DNA of 64,000 nucleotides, from contig NZ_LMRR01000043.1 of the NCBI RefSeq assembly GCF_001426085.1, positions 124,001-188,000 of the forward strand, written 5' to 3'. Position numbers and translations under genes: made by a program. Origin of the DNA: Rhodococcus sp. Leaf278 (GTDB lineage Bacteria; Actinomycetota; Actinomycetes; Mycobacteriales; Mycobacteriaceae). Shown here in pieces: positions 24,574-32,515 of the stretch. Under the pieces are notes generated by a model. That model saw only the letters and a program-made list of their open reading frames with translations. It had not been told where the DNA came from and ran no database searches. The stretch's first letter is position 1; the number at the start of each line of letters is the position of its first letter.

Positions 24574-25530
24574 ATGAACATCGCTGCCGTCGATCCCCCA
24601 CAGGCTCCCCCGACGCTGGCAGCGCTACTGAGCTGGGATCTTCCACCGCTCCCGATCCTGCCGATCGCCGGCATCGTGATGGCCGGGCTGTACTGCTGGG
24701 GACTGATTCGGATCCAACGCCGCGGTATCGAATGGTCGCGCGGGCGCAGTTTCAGCTTCCTCATCGGCTGCGCGGCGCTGGTCCTGGTGACCGGACTGCA
24801 GATCGAACGCTACGGCTACAGCCTGTTCAGCGTGTTCATGTTCCAGCATCTGACGTTGTCGATGCTTGTTCCACCCTTGCTGGTGGTCGGCTCCCCTGGA
24901 CGGCTACTGCTGCGGGCCACCTCCCACTACGGCGTCGGCCGATGGGTACTCATCGCCGCCTTGACAGGTTTGCGGAGCCGCGCCGGGCGCATCGCACTAC
25001 ATCCAGGTCTGACGATCCCGCTGTTCCTCTTCAGTTACTACGGCCTGTATCTGTCGTCGATCTTCGATGTTCTCGCGGTCACAGTCATCGGCCACGTGTC
25101 GATGGAGATCTTCTTCTTCGCCAGCGGGCTGCTGTTCATCATCCCTGTGCTCGCCGTCGGCCCCCTCCCCGTTCGGCAGAGCAATCTGGGCCGGTTGTTC
25201 GACCTGTTCGTCGAGATGCCGCTGCACGTGTTCTTCGGTGTCATCTTGATGATGTCGAGCACCCCCATGCTGGCCACATTCGCCTTCCCACCCCCGGAAT
25301 GGGGCATAGATCCGGTATCCGATCAGAAGCTCGCCGGAGCGTTGGCGTGGTCCTACGGTGAGCCGGTGGCATTGCTGGTCGTGCTCATCTTCTGTATTCG
25401 GTGGAACCGGGACGAAAAAGAGGAATCGGCTGCCGCGGACCGGCACGCCGAAGAGGACGGGTACAGCGAACTCAACGCCTACAACGATTTCCTGAAAAAG
25501 ATCGGTAGCGAGACCAGTCAACGCACCTGA
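24574..25530 (+). CDS. ctaG: CtaG (caa3-type) cytochrome c oxidase assembly protein
   Basis: The 318-residue membrane protein belongs to the caa3_CtaG family: seven hydrophobic segments, FMFQHLTLSMLVPPLLV, and the C-terminal tail SELNAYNDFLKKI, which resembles the end of the CopD-CtaG fusion (ELEAYNTML). It is thought to help insert CuB into subunit I. ATG at 24574 is chosen over GTG at 24568 because AGGG is then better spaced. It ends the ctaD, copC, ctaG block. Confidence 0.88.
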   Translation: MNIAAVDPPQAPPTLAALLSWDLPPLPILPIAGIVMAGLYCWGLIRIQRRGIEWSRGRSFSFLIGCAALVLVTGLQIERYGYSLFSVFMFQHLTLSMLVPPLLVVGSPGRLLLRATSHYGVGRWVLIAALTGLRSRAGRIALHPGLTIPLFLFSYYGLYLSSIFDVLAVTVIGHVSMEIFFFASGLLFIIPVLAVGPLPVRQSNLGRLFDLFVEMPLHVFFGVILMMSSTPMLATFAFPPPEWGIDPVSDQKLAGALAWSYGEPVALLVVLIFCIRWNRDEKEESAAADRHAEEDGYSELNAYNDFLKKIGSETSQRT

Positions 25531-25533
25531 GCT

Positions 25534-25568
25534 GTCGCGGCCGTCCTGCGCTCGGGGACTGCCGCGAC
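25534..25568. terminator. Hairpin between convergent ctaG and M23 genes
   Basis: GTCGCGGC (25534-25541) and GCCGCGAC (25561-25568) form an 8-bp stem directly after the ctaG stop. There is no T-tract, so it is only a candidate terminator. Confidence 0.4.
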
Positions 25569-25614
25569 CTCATCGCCTGATCGCGCTTACTGGCAAGGGC
25601 ACGATCGGGCGCAT

Positions 25615-26703
25615 TCATCGCGCACGTGTGCCCGCCCCGATTCTGGCTCCCCGCTCACCGAGCCAGGCTTGCGGATCGACCTTCTGCCCCGCGGGAGATG
25701 TGGTCTCGAAATGCAGGTGCGGACCCGTCGAATTACCGCGGTTCCCGACCTCTGCAATCCGATCGCCCTTACGGACGCGCTGACCCACCGTGACCGAATT
25801 TCCGTTGTTGTGCCCGTAGGTGGTGATCGATCCATCGTCGTGTCTGATCCGAACCCACAGCCCGAAGCCCTGCGCGGGCCCGGCGCTGATGACAGTCCCG
25901 TCGGCCGCGGCGACGATCGGCGAGCCCAGTGAGTCGGCGATGTCGACACCGCCGTGTTGTGTCCCGCTCCGGGTGCCGAAGTTCGAGGTGACCAGTCCAC
26001 CGCTGGGTGCGACAGCAGACGCAGTACCTCGGGAGGTGGCCGAGCCACCGGACGTGGAACCTCGCTGCTGTGCTGCATCAGGAACAGAATCTTCGGGCGC
26101 AGTCGTCTCAGGCACACTCGTCTCAGGCGCAGTGGTGTCTGGCACGGGCGAATCGCGGCCGGTGTTGCCCGTCACCGGATCCTGTTCCCCCCCTCGGTCG
26201 CCGTCGTGCGGGACCGCGGGGTCGAGGGCGTCGACCTGGAGCGATGTGGCGATACGAAGGGCCAGGAGTGGGTCGAGAGTAGCCAACGGGGCCAGGCAGG
26301 ACAGGGACTGCGCCGGGGCATTCGACACTCCTCGGGCGATGGCGTCGACGATGCATCCTGCCGACGCGGACACGGGGCCGGCGGTGTCCGCGATGACACC
26401 GCCGGCCTGGGCGGCGGCCCACGACGAGGATGCGAAAGCTGCGAGATCTGCCACCGCGATCGGATCGGTACCGATTGTCGCGGCCCGATCGGCCAGGCGG
26501 ATCAACCGGCTGACGGCGTCGGCGGTCTGCTGACCTTCGACCTCGTCCCCGGACTTCGCGGCCGGTTGACCCGGATTCGCTCCGGCTACCGGGGCGTGCA
26601 GGAACACCGCACCGAGTGCGACACCGACGATCACGTATGTCCGCGCACCTCGGCATGCGCGACGTCGACCGCCGCTCGGCGTCGTCTTTCCCGCGTTGTT
26701 CAC
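25615..26703 (-). CDS. M23-family cell-wall endopeptidase, copy 2
   Basis: The 362-residue protein has a hydrophobic signal/anchor near residues 22-40, an alanine-rich helical middle part, a linker with TTAPETSVPET-type repeats and a C-terminal M23 domain. Zn ligands are in HGGVDIA and GPHLHFE. GTG at 26703 is preferred because AGAAGG precedes it. It shares the peptidase domain wording with the M23 protein at 19578, so the two are paralogues. A BlaI-type dyad lies 237 bp upstream (26940-26962). Confidence 0.87.
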   Translation of the reverse strand: MNNAGKTTPSGGRRRACRGARTYVIVGVALGAVFLHAPVAGANPGQPAAKSGDEVEGQQTADAVSRLIRLADRAATIGTDPIAVADLAAFASSSWAAAQAGGVIADTAGPVSASAGCIVDAIARGVSNAPAQSLSCLAPLATLDPLLALRIATSLQVDALDPAVPHDGDRGGEQDPVTGNTGRDSPVPDTTAPETSVPETTAPEDSVPDAAQQRGSTSGGSATSRGTASAVAPSGGLVTSNFGTRSGTQHGGVDIADSLGSPIVAAADGTVISAGPAQGFGLWVRIRHDDGSITTYGHNNGNSVTVGQRVRKGDRIAEVGNRGNSTGPHLHFETTSPAGQKVDPQAWLGERGARIGAGTRAR

Positions 26704-26939
26704 GTGGTCACCCTTCTCGTTGAATGCCGGTCGCGACCGCAGTGGATGCCGTGTCGGCCGTGGGTCAGTGTTGCGTGGTCCCATCGACACCACAAGCCCC
26801 TTCTGTCACACGCTCGACTGAATTCATCGCTGTTTCGCCTATCGCGTCGGCGTCGAAAGTGAGTGCATTGCACAGTAACTCGACGATTCGACGCCGTTCC
26901 ATGCGTGCCGGTGCCGGTCATGGGGGTCATCCCAATCGT

Positions 26940-26962
26940 TATTACTATGCAACATAGTATTT
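26940..26962. promoter_or_regulatory. BlaI-type dyad 7 (upstream of the second M23 gene)
   Basis: TATTACTATG, CAA, CATAGTATTT. It lies just beyond the DUF305 stop (26974) in the intergenic space that leads into the leftward M23 gene; a 237-bp leader would separate it from the start. Confidence 0.75.
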
Positions 26963-26973
26963 CGATATGGGCG

Positions 26974-27717
26974 TCAGCTCTCCGGCAACGGTGAGACCCC
27001 GTGTGCGCTCAGTAGGGCATCGATCTGACCGACCTCGGCGGTTTGGGTCGAGGCGATCGAGCCTGCGAGCGCGGCGACAGCGGGAACTGTCGCGTTCGCC
27101 GCTCCCTGCTCTGCCATCGGGATTCCCCCACGATGGTGGCGGCGGAGCAGTTGCAGATACCGGCCGTCGAATTCTTCGGCGTTCATCCGGCGAAGTGCCG
27201 TCAGCTCGGCGGTACTGGCCATGCCGGGCATCGACCTCGCGTCCTGTCCGCTGTCGTTCGCGGACGCGCTCATGTCCATCGGGTGACCCTCTGTCGAGCT
27301 GGCCTCGGTCATCCACGTCATCGGCGGGCCGTCTGGCAGATATGGCCTGTCCCACAGTGTCAACCAGCCTTGCATAGTGCCGACTTGGCTCTGCTGCGAG
27401 GTCAACACGTCGAAGGCGAGGGTCCGGATGACCGGATCCGTCGAGCGTCCCAACGCCATCGCCGACATCTCGATCGCCTGGTTGTGATGGAGCGACATGT
27501 CCTGCGCGAAACCCACATCCACCGAATCCGATGCGGGTACGGCCACTCGTGCGCCGTCCGGTGTGAGCAGTACGCCGATGAGGACGCCGGACAGGACGAG
27601 GGCTGTCACCGCCAAGCCGATGAGCAGTGCCCTGGGCCTGGATCTGGGTCCCGTTTCCGCGGCGTCATTCTGTGCATCGTCGATCTGGGCATCGTCGGTC
27701 CGGCCGTGCACGGTCAT
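26974..27717 (-). CDS. DUF305 protein (four-helix, copper-associated)
   Basis: The 247-residue protein has one N-terminal membrane segment (about 28-48) and a DUF305 ferritin-like bundle with LHHNQAIEMSAMAL and LRRHHRGGIPMAE, plus a His/Met-rich loop (GHPMDMSA). DUF305 proteins are secreted or anchored and are frequently encoded beside copper-resistance genes; Met and His residues could bind Cu(I). Its ATG overlaps the DUF3105 stop, so both form an operon. An apparent longer frame reaching 28521 is not coding beyond this start. Confidence 0.85.
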   Translation of the reverse strand: MTVHGRTDDAQIDDAQNDAAETGPRSRPRALLIGLAVTALVLSGVLIGVLLTPDGARVAVPASDSVDVGFAQDMSLHHNQAIEMSAMALGRSTDPVIRTLAFDVLTSQQSQVGTMQGWLTLWDRPYLPDGPPMTWMTEASSTEGHPMDMSASANDSGQDARSMPGMASTAELTALRRMNAEEFDGRYLQLLRRHHRGGIPMAEQGAANATVPAVAALAGSIASTQTAEVGQIDALLSAHGVSPLPES

Positions 27718-28505
27718 CGACTCCCCTCCCCCATCGGCGCTGGCGCACTGTCGAGGGCCGGGTCTTCCTCGAGGGGCACCGCGTCCGGTCCTGGCTCGCT
27801 GGCGTCGAACGGCGGCGGGTTGTCGGGATCGAACGCGCCGGGAATGGTCGAGCAACTGGCTCCGCTCTCGGGGTGGGTCGAGGGGTTCTGTCGCAGAGCA
27901 GCGACGAACTGAGTGATGCGCCGGTCGGAGGCATTGTCGAGCTCGAGTCGATGACCCCACGACTGCAGCGTGATCGGTGCCGTCAGGCCCGGGTAGGGCG
28001 ACATCATCGTGTAGGGCTCGCCCTCGACCCGCCCGGCGAGTGAACCGACCTCGTCGGAGGAGACCCGGTTCGGGTCGTACGTCACCCACACCGCCCCGTG
28101 TTCGAGCGAATGAACCGCGTTCTCGCTGCGTAGCGGGACGGGGTACACCACTCCGGTACACGTCGCCCAGGTCTGGTCGTGAGGGCCGCCGAACGGCGGA
28201 CTCCGATCGTAGGCAACTCTCTGAGCTGGTTCGACGTGCCGCGCTGCCGGATACTCGACCTCGACGACGCCGTCGATGCCGCGCGAGGGGTCCGGGTCGT
28301 CGGCGGTCGGCGCGAACCGCTCGGCCTGATTGCGTTCGAGGACGCGGGGGGCCAGGTTGTATCCGATCGCACCGACGAGCACGACGATGACGACACCCGC
28401 GCCGATCACCGTCCAGGGAGCGCGTACGCCCCCGGGCACTCCGGCTGGGCGTGATCGCCGAGTCGAGCTCCGTCGGCCTCGGGCGGGGTTTCTGCTGCTG
28501 TTCAT
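27714..28505 (-). CDS. DUF3105 membrane-anchored protein
   Basis: The 263-residue product has an N-terminal anchor (about 32-52) and the DUF3105 domain with VHSLEHGAVWVTYDP and a conserved cysteine in WATCTG. GGAGGAG is 4-5 bp before the ATG. The family commonly pairs with DUF305, as here, and both are thought to be extracytoplasmic; the function is not established. A perfect BlaI-type dyad lies 15 bp upstream of the start. Confidence 0.85.
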   Translation of the reverse strand: MNSSRNPARGRRSSTRRSRPAGVPGGVRAPWTVIGAGVVIVVLVGAIGYNLAPRVLERNQAERFAPTADDPDPSRGIDGVVEVEYPAARHVEPAQRVAYDRSPPFGGPHDQTWATCTGVVYPVPLRSENAVHSLEHGAVWVTYDPNRVSSDEVGSLAGRVEGEPYTMMSPYPGLTAPITLQSWGHRLELDNASDRRITQFVAALRQNPSTHPESGASCSTIPGAFDPDNPPPFDASEPGPDAVPLEEDPALDSAPAPMGEGSR

Positions 28506-28519
28506 ATTGCTCCTCCGTC

Positions 28520-28542
28520 AAATACTATGCACCATAGTATTT
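28520..28542. promoter_or_regulatory. BlaI-type dyad 8 (between DUF3105 and DUF4229 genes)
   Basis: AAATACTATG, CAC, CATAGTATTT: perfect 10-bp arms. It sits between two divergent genes and could repress both. Confidence 0.85.
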
Positions 28543-28585
28543 GATGGAAGGTCCAAGAAAGTCCCTACGCACGACAGGACGGCCC

Positions 28586-28897
28586 ATGCCGGTGTTCCGC
28601 GCACCCTCAACTGCTCGCGGGCAGCTTGCCCTTCATGTACTGGCGTACAACGGTGCACGCCTGCTCTTCGTGTGTGTCGCCGCAGGAGTACTTTTGGCCG
28701 TCGACGCGCTGACGAGCCTTGACATTTCCTTCGTGTTGGTTCTTCTTGGCGCACTTGCAGCAAGCCTGCCGCTGTCGGCACTGACCCTGAGGAAGCTTCG
28801 CCGAACCATCAATGCGGACATCGAAGCAGTCGATCGCACGCGCTCGATCAAGAAACGAGGCCCCGCGGCGGGACGACCCGGCACCGACAAACCGTGA
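28586..28897 (+). CDS. Small two-helix membrane protein, DUF4229-like
   Basis: The 103-residue protein has two hydrophobic segments (about 19-37 and 45-63) and a basic cytoplasmic tail, with SLPLSALTLRKLR resembling DUF4229 proteins of actinobacteria. ATG at 28586 has GGACGG upstream; an earlier in-frame ATG at 28544 touches the BlaI-type dyad. Function unknown. It is divergent from the DUF3105-DUF305 operon and probably shares its control. Confidence 0.6.
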   Translation: MPVFRAPSTARGQLALHVLAYNGARLLFVCVAAGVLLAVDALTSLDISFVLVLLGALAASLPLSALTLRKLRRTINADIEAVDRTRSIKKRGPAAGRPGTDKP

Positions 28898-28915
28898 CGT
28901 CGGCGTACGGACTTC

Positions 28916-28943
28916 GGCGTTGGCGTTGGCGTTGGCGTTGGCG
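28916..28943 (+). repeat. GGCGTT hexamer tandem repeat
   Basis: At least four copies of GGCGTT follow one another directly after the DUF4229-like gene. The array is short, non-coding and has no obvious partner. Confidence 0.7.
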
Positions 28944-28958
28944 GATCGTCCGTGTCGG

Positions 28959-30119
28959 TCACTGTTCGCCAACCCACTCGATGGGTGCTTCGGCGTCCGG
29001 CTCGATGTCTAGTAGTTCCAGGGTGCGGTGCATCAGAGCCTCGATTCGATACTCGAGATCGTCGACGAGGTCAGGCACATCAGCCAGAGCGGCGTGGGCA
29101 CGGCCGCGGGCTTCGACACCGATTCGGTAGTAGTCCGAGCCTGGTGCAGCTGACACCGGGTGCGGTGGTGGGACGGTCACGTCCGTTTCCCGCTCGCCAC
29201 GACCGCGTCGCCACGACAGGGGCGGGCGCGGGTCGTGCCGGGGCGGTCGCCCGGAGCGGTGAGCAGCGATGACCGCCCCGACCGCTGCCGGGGTCATCGG
29301 GTCGGCGGGGAACGGCATGTGACCCCACCGGTCGATCGGAACGGCGACGGGGCCTGGACGCACCGGCCACCTGGACATATCGGGAAAAGTGTCCCCCTGT
29401 ACGTGCTCTGTGAGTAGTGCCGTCGAGGGGTAGCGATCCGAGAACCGCAGGACAGTACGCCAGCGTTCCCAGATCTCGGCGGGGTTGAAGCCTTCCGACT
29501 CATCGGCTGCGATCCAGATACTGTGCCGCCCATCGATCCACACACCATCGCCGTCGACTGCGATGTCCGAGCGATCGAGCGACGCAATAGCTCTGTGCGA
29601 CAGGCCAGCTCCGGACAGCAGAAGTAGAACTGCGTCCCTGCGGCCGAACAGCGCCTGCGTCGATCCCAGGAAGGGCAGCGCTGTGGCCAGTTCCCGGTAG
29701 TGTTCGGCGCGACGTGCCACGCGTGCGGTCCGTCCGGAGTCGAGCGCCATACGCAGCGCTGCCGCACGCCCGGGCGGGGTGTGACCGGCATCGAGATGTC
29801 GGCGGTTGATCGCGGCGACCCTGCGGAGCTGCACAGGATCACTGGCTGGATTACCGGTCAGGAACTGCGCCAACGTCATAGCCGAGGCAGGGAGTGGCTC
29901 GACGTCGGTTGCGGCGCACCAGTCGGCAAACAGTGACCACTCGTAGCGGTAACCGCTCGGCGGAGTAGCGCTGCGTTCGGGCGACACGGTCAATGACGCT
30001 ACCCACCTGCACCGACACCGCTGAGTCGAAACACTCAAAACTCGTTTCCCGCCAGAGCAGATTCCGACCATCCCCGGGGGTGCTGCGCCGGTCTGGCGCA
30101 ATATTGAACCGCCGAACAT
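28959..30119 (-). CDS. Degenerate tyrosine recombinase-like protein (older copy)
   Basis: The roughly 350-386 residue product is homologous to the protein at 45496-46590: shared blocks are WSLFADWC, PGRAAALRMALDSGRTAR, LFGRRDAVLLLL and IDRWGHMPF. The box-I arginine of tyrosine recombinases is missing (AGLSHRAIASL) and no HxxR-GH-Tyr set is visible, so it is unlikely to be catalytic. The start is uncertain; homology begins around 29960. Together with the recombinase remnant at 31297 it marks an earlier Tni-type element. Functional partner or relic cannot be decided. Confidence 0.7.
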   Translation of the reverse strand: MFGGSILRQTGAAPPGMVGICSGGKRVLSVSTQRCRCRWVASLTVSPERSATPPSGYRYEWSLFADWCAATDVEPLPASAMTLAQFLTGNPASDPVQLRRVAAINRRHLDAGHTPPGRAAALRMALDSGRTARVARRAEHYRELATALPFLGSTQALFGRRDAVLLLLSGAGLSHRAIASLDRSDIAVDGDGVWIDGRHSIWIAADESEGFNPAEIWERWRTVLRFSDRYPSTALLTEHVQGDTFPDMSRWPVRPGPVAVPIDRWGHMPFPADPMTPAAVGAVIAAHRSGRPPRHDPRPPLSWRRGRGERETDVTVPPPHPVSAAPGSDYYRIGVEARGRAHAALADVPDLVDDLEYRIEALMHRTLELLDIEPDAEAPIEWVGEQ

Positions 30120-30335
30120 GCCCAGGGATGGAACTGACCACGCGCGGTTGGGCGGCGAGTTCGTGTTGCGTGAGCACGCAAATCACACCCCTGGGTGGGC
30201 TTGTCACTGTCGTCGGCAGGCGAGGGCCAGGCGGCAGTTCGATTGCTCCCGAAGTGAATACGAAGACCGAAGAGCCACCGAGTGAGCTGCACCTCATCGA
30301 CTTGCGGCACCGTCCACAGCCCGGAGACTCGAAAC

Positions 30336-31061
30336 ATGACATCTTTTGTGGCGCTCAGCCGCGAAACAGCCATCGGCGCGGAGGCTCGACTGTCGTGGAT
30401 ACTGTCCGCGCTGGCCGGAATGGTGGGTGCTGTCGCATTTCTGCATTCGGCGGGGTATTTCGTGACGTTCATGACCGGCAACACCGAACGCGCCGTCATC
30501 GGCCATTTCGGCAGTCCGGAAGGAAAGCCCGTTGCACCCGGCGCATCGCCGTGGGCCGCACTGGCGTTGATGGGTGCCTTTCTGGCGGGAGTGGTGATCG
30601 CGTCGATCTGCCGCCGCCGATACTGGTCAAATCACCCGCACGGAGCAACGGTTGTCACGACCATCGCGCTCGCCGTGGCAGGACTCATCGACATCGGAGT
30701 TTCCGGCTGGTCGTCCGACGGCGTAGATTTTTATCCCATTTTGTTGGTTGCGTTCGCCCTCGGCGCGCTGAACACTGCATTCACGAAACGAGAAGAAACC
30801 TACATTCCCCTGAGCTACGTCACCGGCACCGTCGTCAAACTGGGCCAAGGGATCGAGAGACACCTACTGGGAGGCGGTACCTACCTCGACTGGCTTTGCT
30901 ACGCAATGCTTCTCGGCTCCTTCGCAGCCGGAGGTGCAGCCGGGGCTCTGATCGGTGTCGTGATCACCGGACCTCAAGTACTCCTGGTTACCGCAGCCAT
31001 CAGCCTGCTGGCAACCATCTTCACCTTCACCCACACCGAGCGACGATCCCTGTGGGGATAG
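30336..31061 (+). CDS. DUF1275 (YoaK-like) membrane protein
   Basis: The 241-residue protein has about six to seven hydrophobic segments and DUF1275 features: FLHSAGYFVTFMTGNT near the N-terminus and YIPLSYVTGTVVKLGQGI in the middle. CGGAG precedes the ATG. Function is not established for the family; a transport role is guessed. It lies on the opposite strand between the two halves of the old recombinase module, so it was probably inserted there. Confidence 0.82.
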   Translation: MTSFVALSRETAIGAEARLSWILSALAGMVGAVAFLHSAGYFVTFMTGNTERAVIGHFGSPEGKPVAPGASPWAALALMGAFLAGVVIASICRRRYWSNHPHGATVVTTIALAVAGLIDIGVSGWSSDGVDFYPILLVAFALGALNTAFTKREETYIPLSYVTGTVVKLGQGIERHLLGGGTYLDWLCYAMLLGSFAAGGAAGALIGVVITGPQVLLVTAAISLLATIFTFTHTERRSLWG

Positions 31062-31296
31062 GCCCTCTTCCCGTCCGGCGAAAATCTACGGGTCCGCACT
31101 CCCGAGACTGTTCTGCTCGAACCGGTTGAACCCGCCCGGACTCGACCGACGTAACACTGGCGCAACGTGAACCGATCGGTTCGGACGTGTGGAGAGGATG
31201 CTCGGCTCGATACACATCATTTCTCACTTGGTCCTGATCTCGATGCCACGCGTCAGCGATGCCGTTAGTTGCATCGGATGGAGTTGCGCTCGGCCG

Positions 31297-31411
31297 TCAC
31301 GGACCGAGTTCGGTGACGGCGTTGCCGACGAGCGGAGCGTTCTCGCGGGCATAGATTTCGACCAGGCCCGGGGTGGCGTGTCCGGTTTGACGCATGATCG
31401 CGTGTGCGTCG
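31297..31411 (-). pseudogene. C-terminal remnant of a TniQ-linked tyrosine recombinase
   Basis: The frame encodes ADAHAIMRQTGHATPG then VEIYARENAPLVGNAVTELGP, matching the last 38 residues of the intact recombinase at 46587-47759, including the catalytic His and Tyr. Homology stops abruptly at about 31411 where unrelated sequence begins. It is the cut-off end of a second copy of the recombinase module. Confidence 0.88.
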
Positions 31412-31795
31412 GCGAAGTTCCAGATCAGGCCGTCGGTGAGGACGACGTCGGCGTTCTTCCTGGTGTCGTTGTGGAATGGCGCAGAGGGAGTCGTCGACGC
31501 CGGCAGCGAGCTCGACTTCAAGATCTACAGCAACCAGAGTTCGGTTGCCCCGGGTGGATTGCGGTCCTGCTCGTGCGCCAGCCGCGCGGTTCTGCGCGAC
31601 AACGACAACTACGACCACAATGCTCGCGCCGAAGTCAGCGTGAGCATCCAAGGCCAGCAGGGCTTCTGGTACTTCTACGTGCGTAGCCCCGTCGCGCACC
31701 GGGACGGCCCGCCCGCCGGCCAGGCGACGATCTACCGGTTCCGGCCGGCGGACCATTTGTCCGGCGACTCACTCGGTGGGGACCACTCGTTCTAG
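31412..31795 (+). pseudogene. 5'-truncated gene of unknown function
   Basis: From the recombinase breakpoint to TAG at 31793 the plus strand reads as convincing protein (about 127 residues, with GSELDFKIYSNQSS, DNDNYDHNARAEVSV and GQQGFWYFYVRSP). No proper start remains; the open frame only continues upstream through the antisense of the recombinase remnant. I recognise no family. A strong hairpin follows its stop, as expected for a real 3' end. Confidence 0.55.
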
Positions 31796-31799
31796 CAAT

Positions 31800-31842
31800 C
31801 AGGTGTGGGATGCGACAAGATCGTGGTCGCATCCCACACCTG
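31800..31842. terminator. 17-bp perfect hairpin terminator
   Basis: CAGGTGTGGGATGCGAC (31800-31816) and its exact complement (31826-31842) enclose a 9-base loop, 5 bp after the stop of the truncated gene. No T-run follows, as is common in high-GC actinobacteria. Confidence 0.8.
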
Positions 31843-31873
31843 TGCATGACCTTCGGATGGAGAACTGGTTCAG

Positions 31874-32347
31874 ATGGCCGACTACACGTTGCTCCTCCCT
31901 GCGTCCGGACTCGTCGCGCAGTACCGCAGTGACGACGACACGATGCGCGTGGTGCCGGCCGCTGCCGTCGACAGTGACCTGGATTGGGGCTCTACGACCG
32001 ACCTTTCGACGACCGACCCGGAGTCGTTTCCCTTCGAGCTGAAACAGCAGGTGTGGCCCGGTGACGCACCTGGACCTACCTGGTGGGTTCTGATCACTTC
32101 TTTGCCGCCCGCAGTCGGGGTGAAAGCGCATGCCGTCGACGGCGAGGAGCTCGCGGTGCTGAGAATGGGTCCGGTGACGGTCATCGAATGGGTGAGCACC
32201 CCGAAGACCATCATCGTCACAGCGGGGTCTCATACCCACAAAATCTCGCCGTTTCGTTCGGGATCTCGCGGCCCAGCCGCGTACTCGTTCGACGAGAAGC
32301 CCAAGTCGGAAGACGACAATGGGGTGGATTTCGGAAGACTGGACTGA
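31874..32347 (+). CDS. Hypothetical protein (157 residues)
   Basis: The soluble product has no signal peptide, membrane segment or motif I recognise. It shows alternating beta-type stretches (MRVVPAAAV, TWWVLITSL, GPVTVIEWVS) and a charged C-terminus. GGAGAA lies about 11 bp before ATG at 31874. It sits between a strong terminator and a convergent gene, in the stretch between the old recombinase remnant and the resolvase. Confidence 0.6.
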   Translation: MADYTLLLPASGLVAQYRSDDDTMRVVPAAAVDSDLDWGSTTDLSTTDPESFPFELKQQVWPGDAPGPTWWVLITSLPPAVGVKAHAVDGEELAVLRMGPVTVIEWVSTPKTIIVTAGSHTHKISPFRSGSRGPAAYSFDEKPKSEDDNGVDFGRLD

Positions 32348-32515
32348 CCGCTACGGGTACCCGGCATGCCGGGGACGCAACGCCTCTCAGACGCACCGTC
32401 CCACATCAAGTACGCACTCCATATGTGCCTCTACACAACACTTCTCGCGCATTCGTTCGATAGCGAGTGGAGGGGCAGCCTCTTTCTGGTGGGCGGTAAC
32501 GTCAGCGTCGACCGC

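Noticed and set aside
26974..28521. A single 515-codon gene including DUF305
   Set aside because: Only the part from ATG at 27717 resembles DUF305; upstream the same strand encodes DUF3105 in another frame with a ribosome-binding site and ATGA coupling.
28916..28943. GGCGTT repeats as a CRISPR array
   Set aside because: The units are six bases long with no spacers and no cas genes are present.
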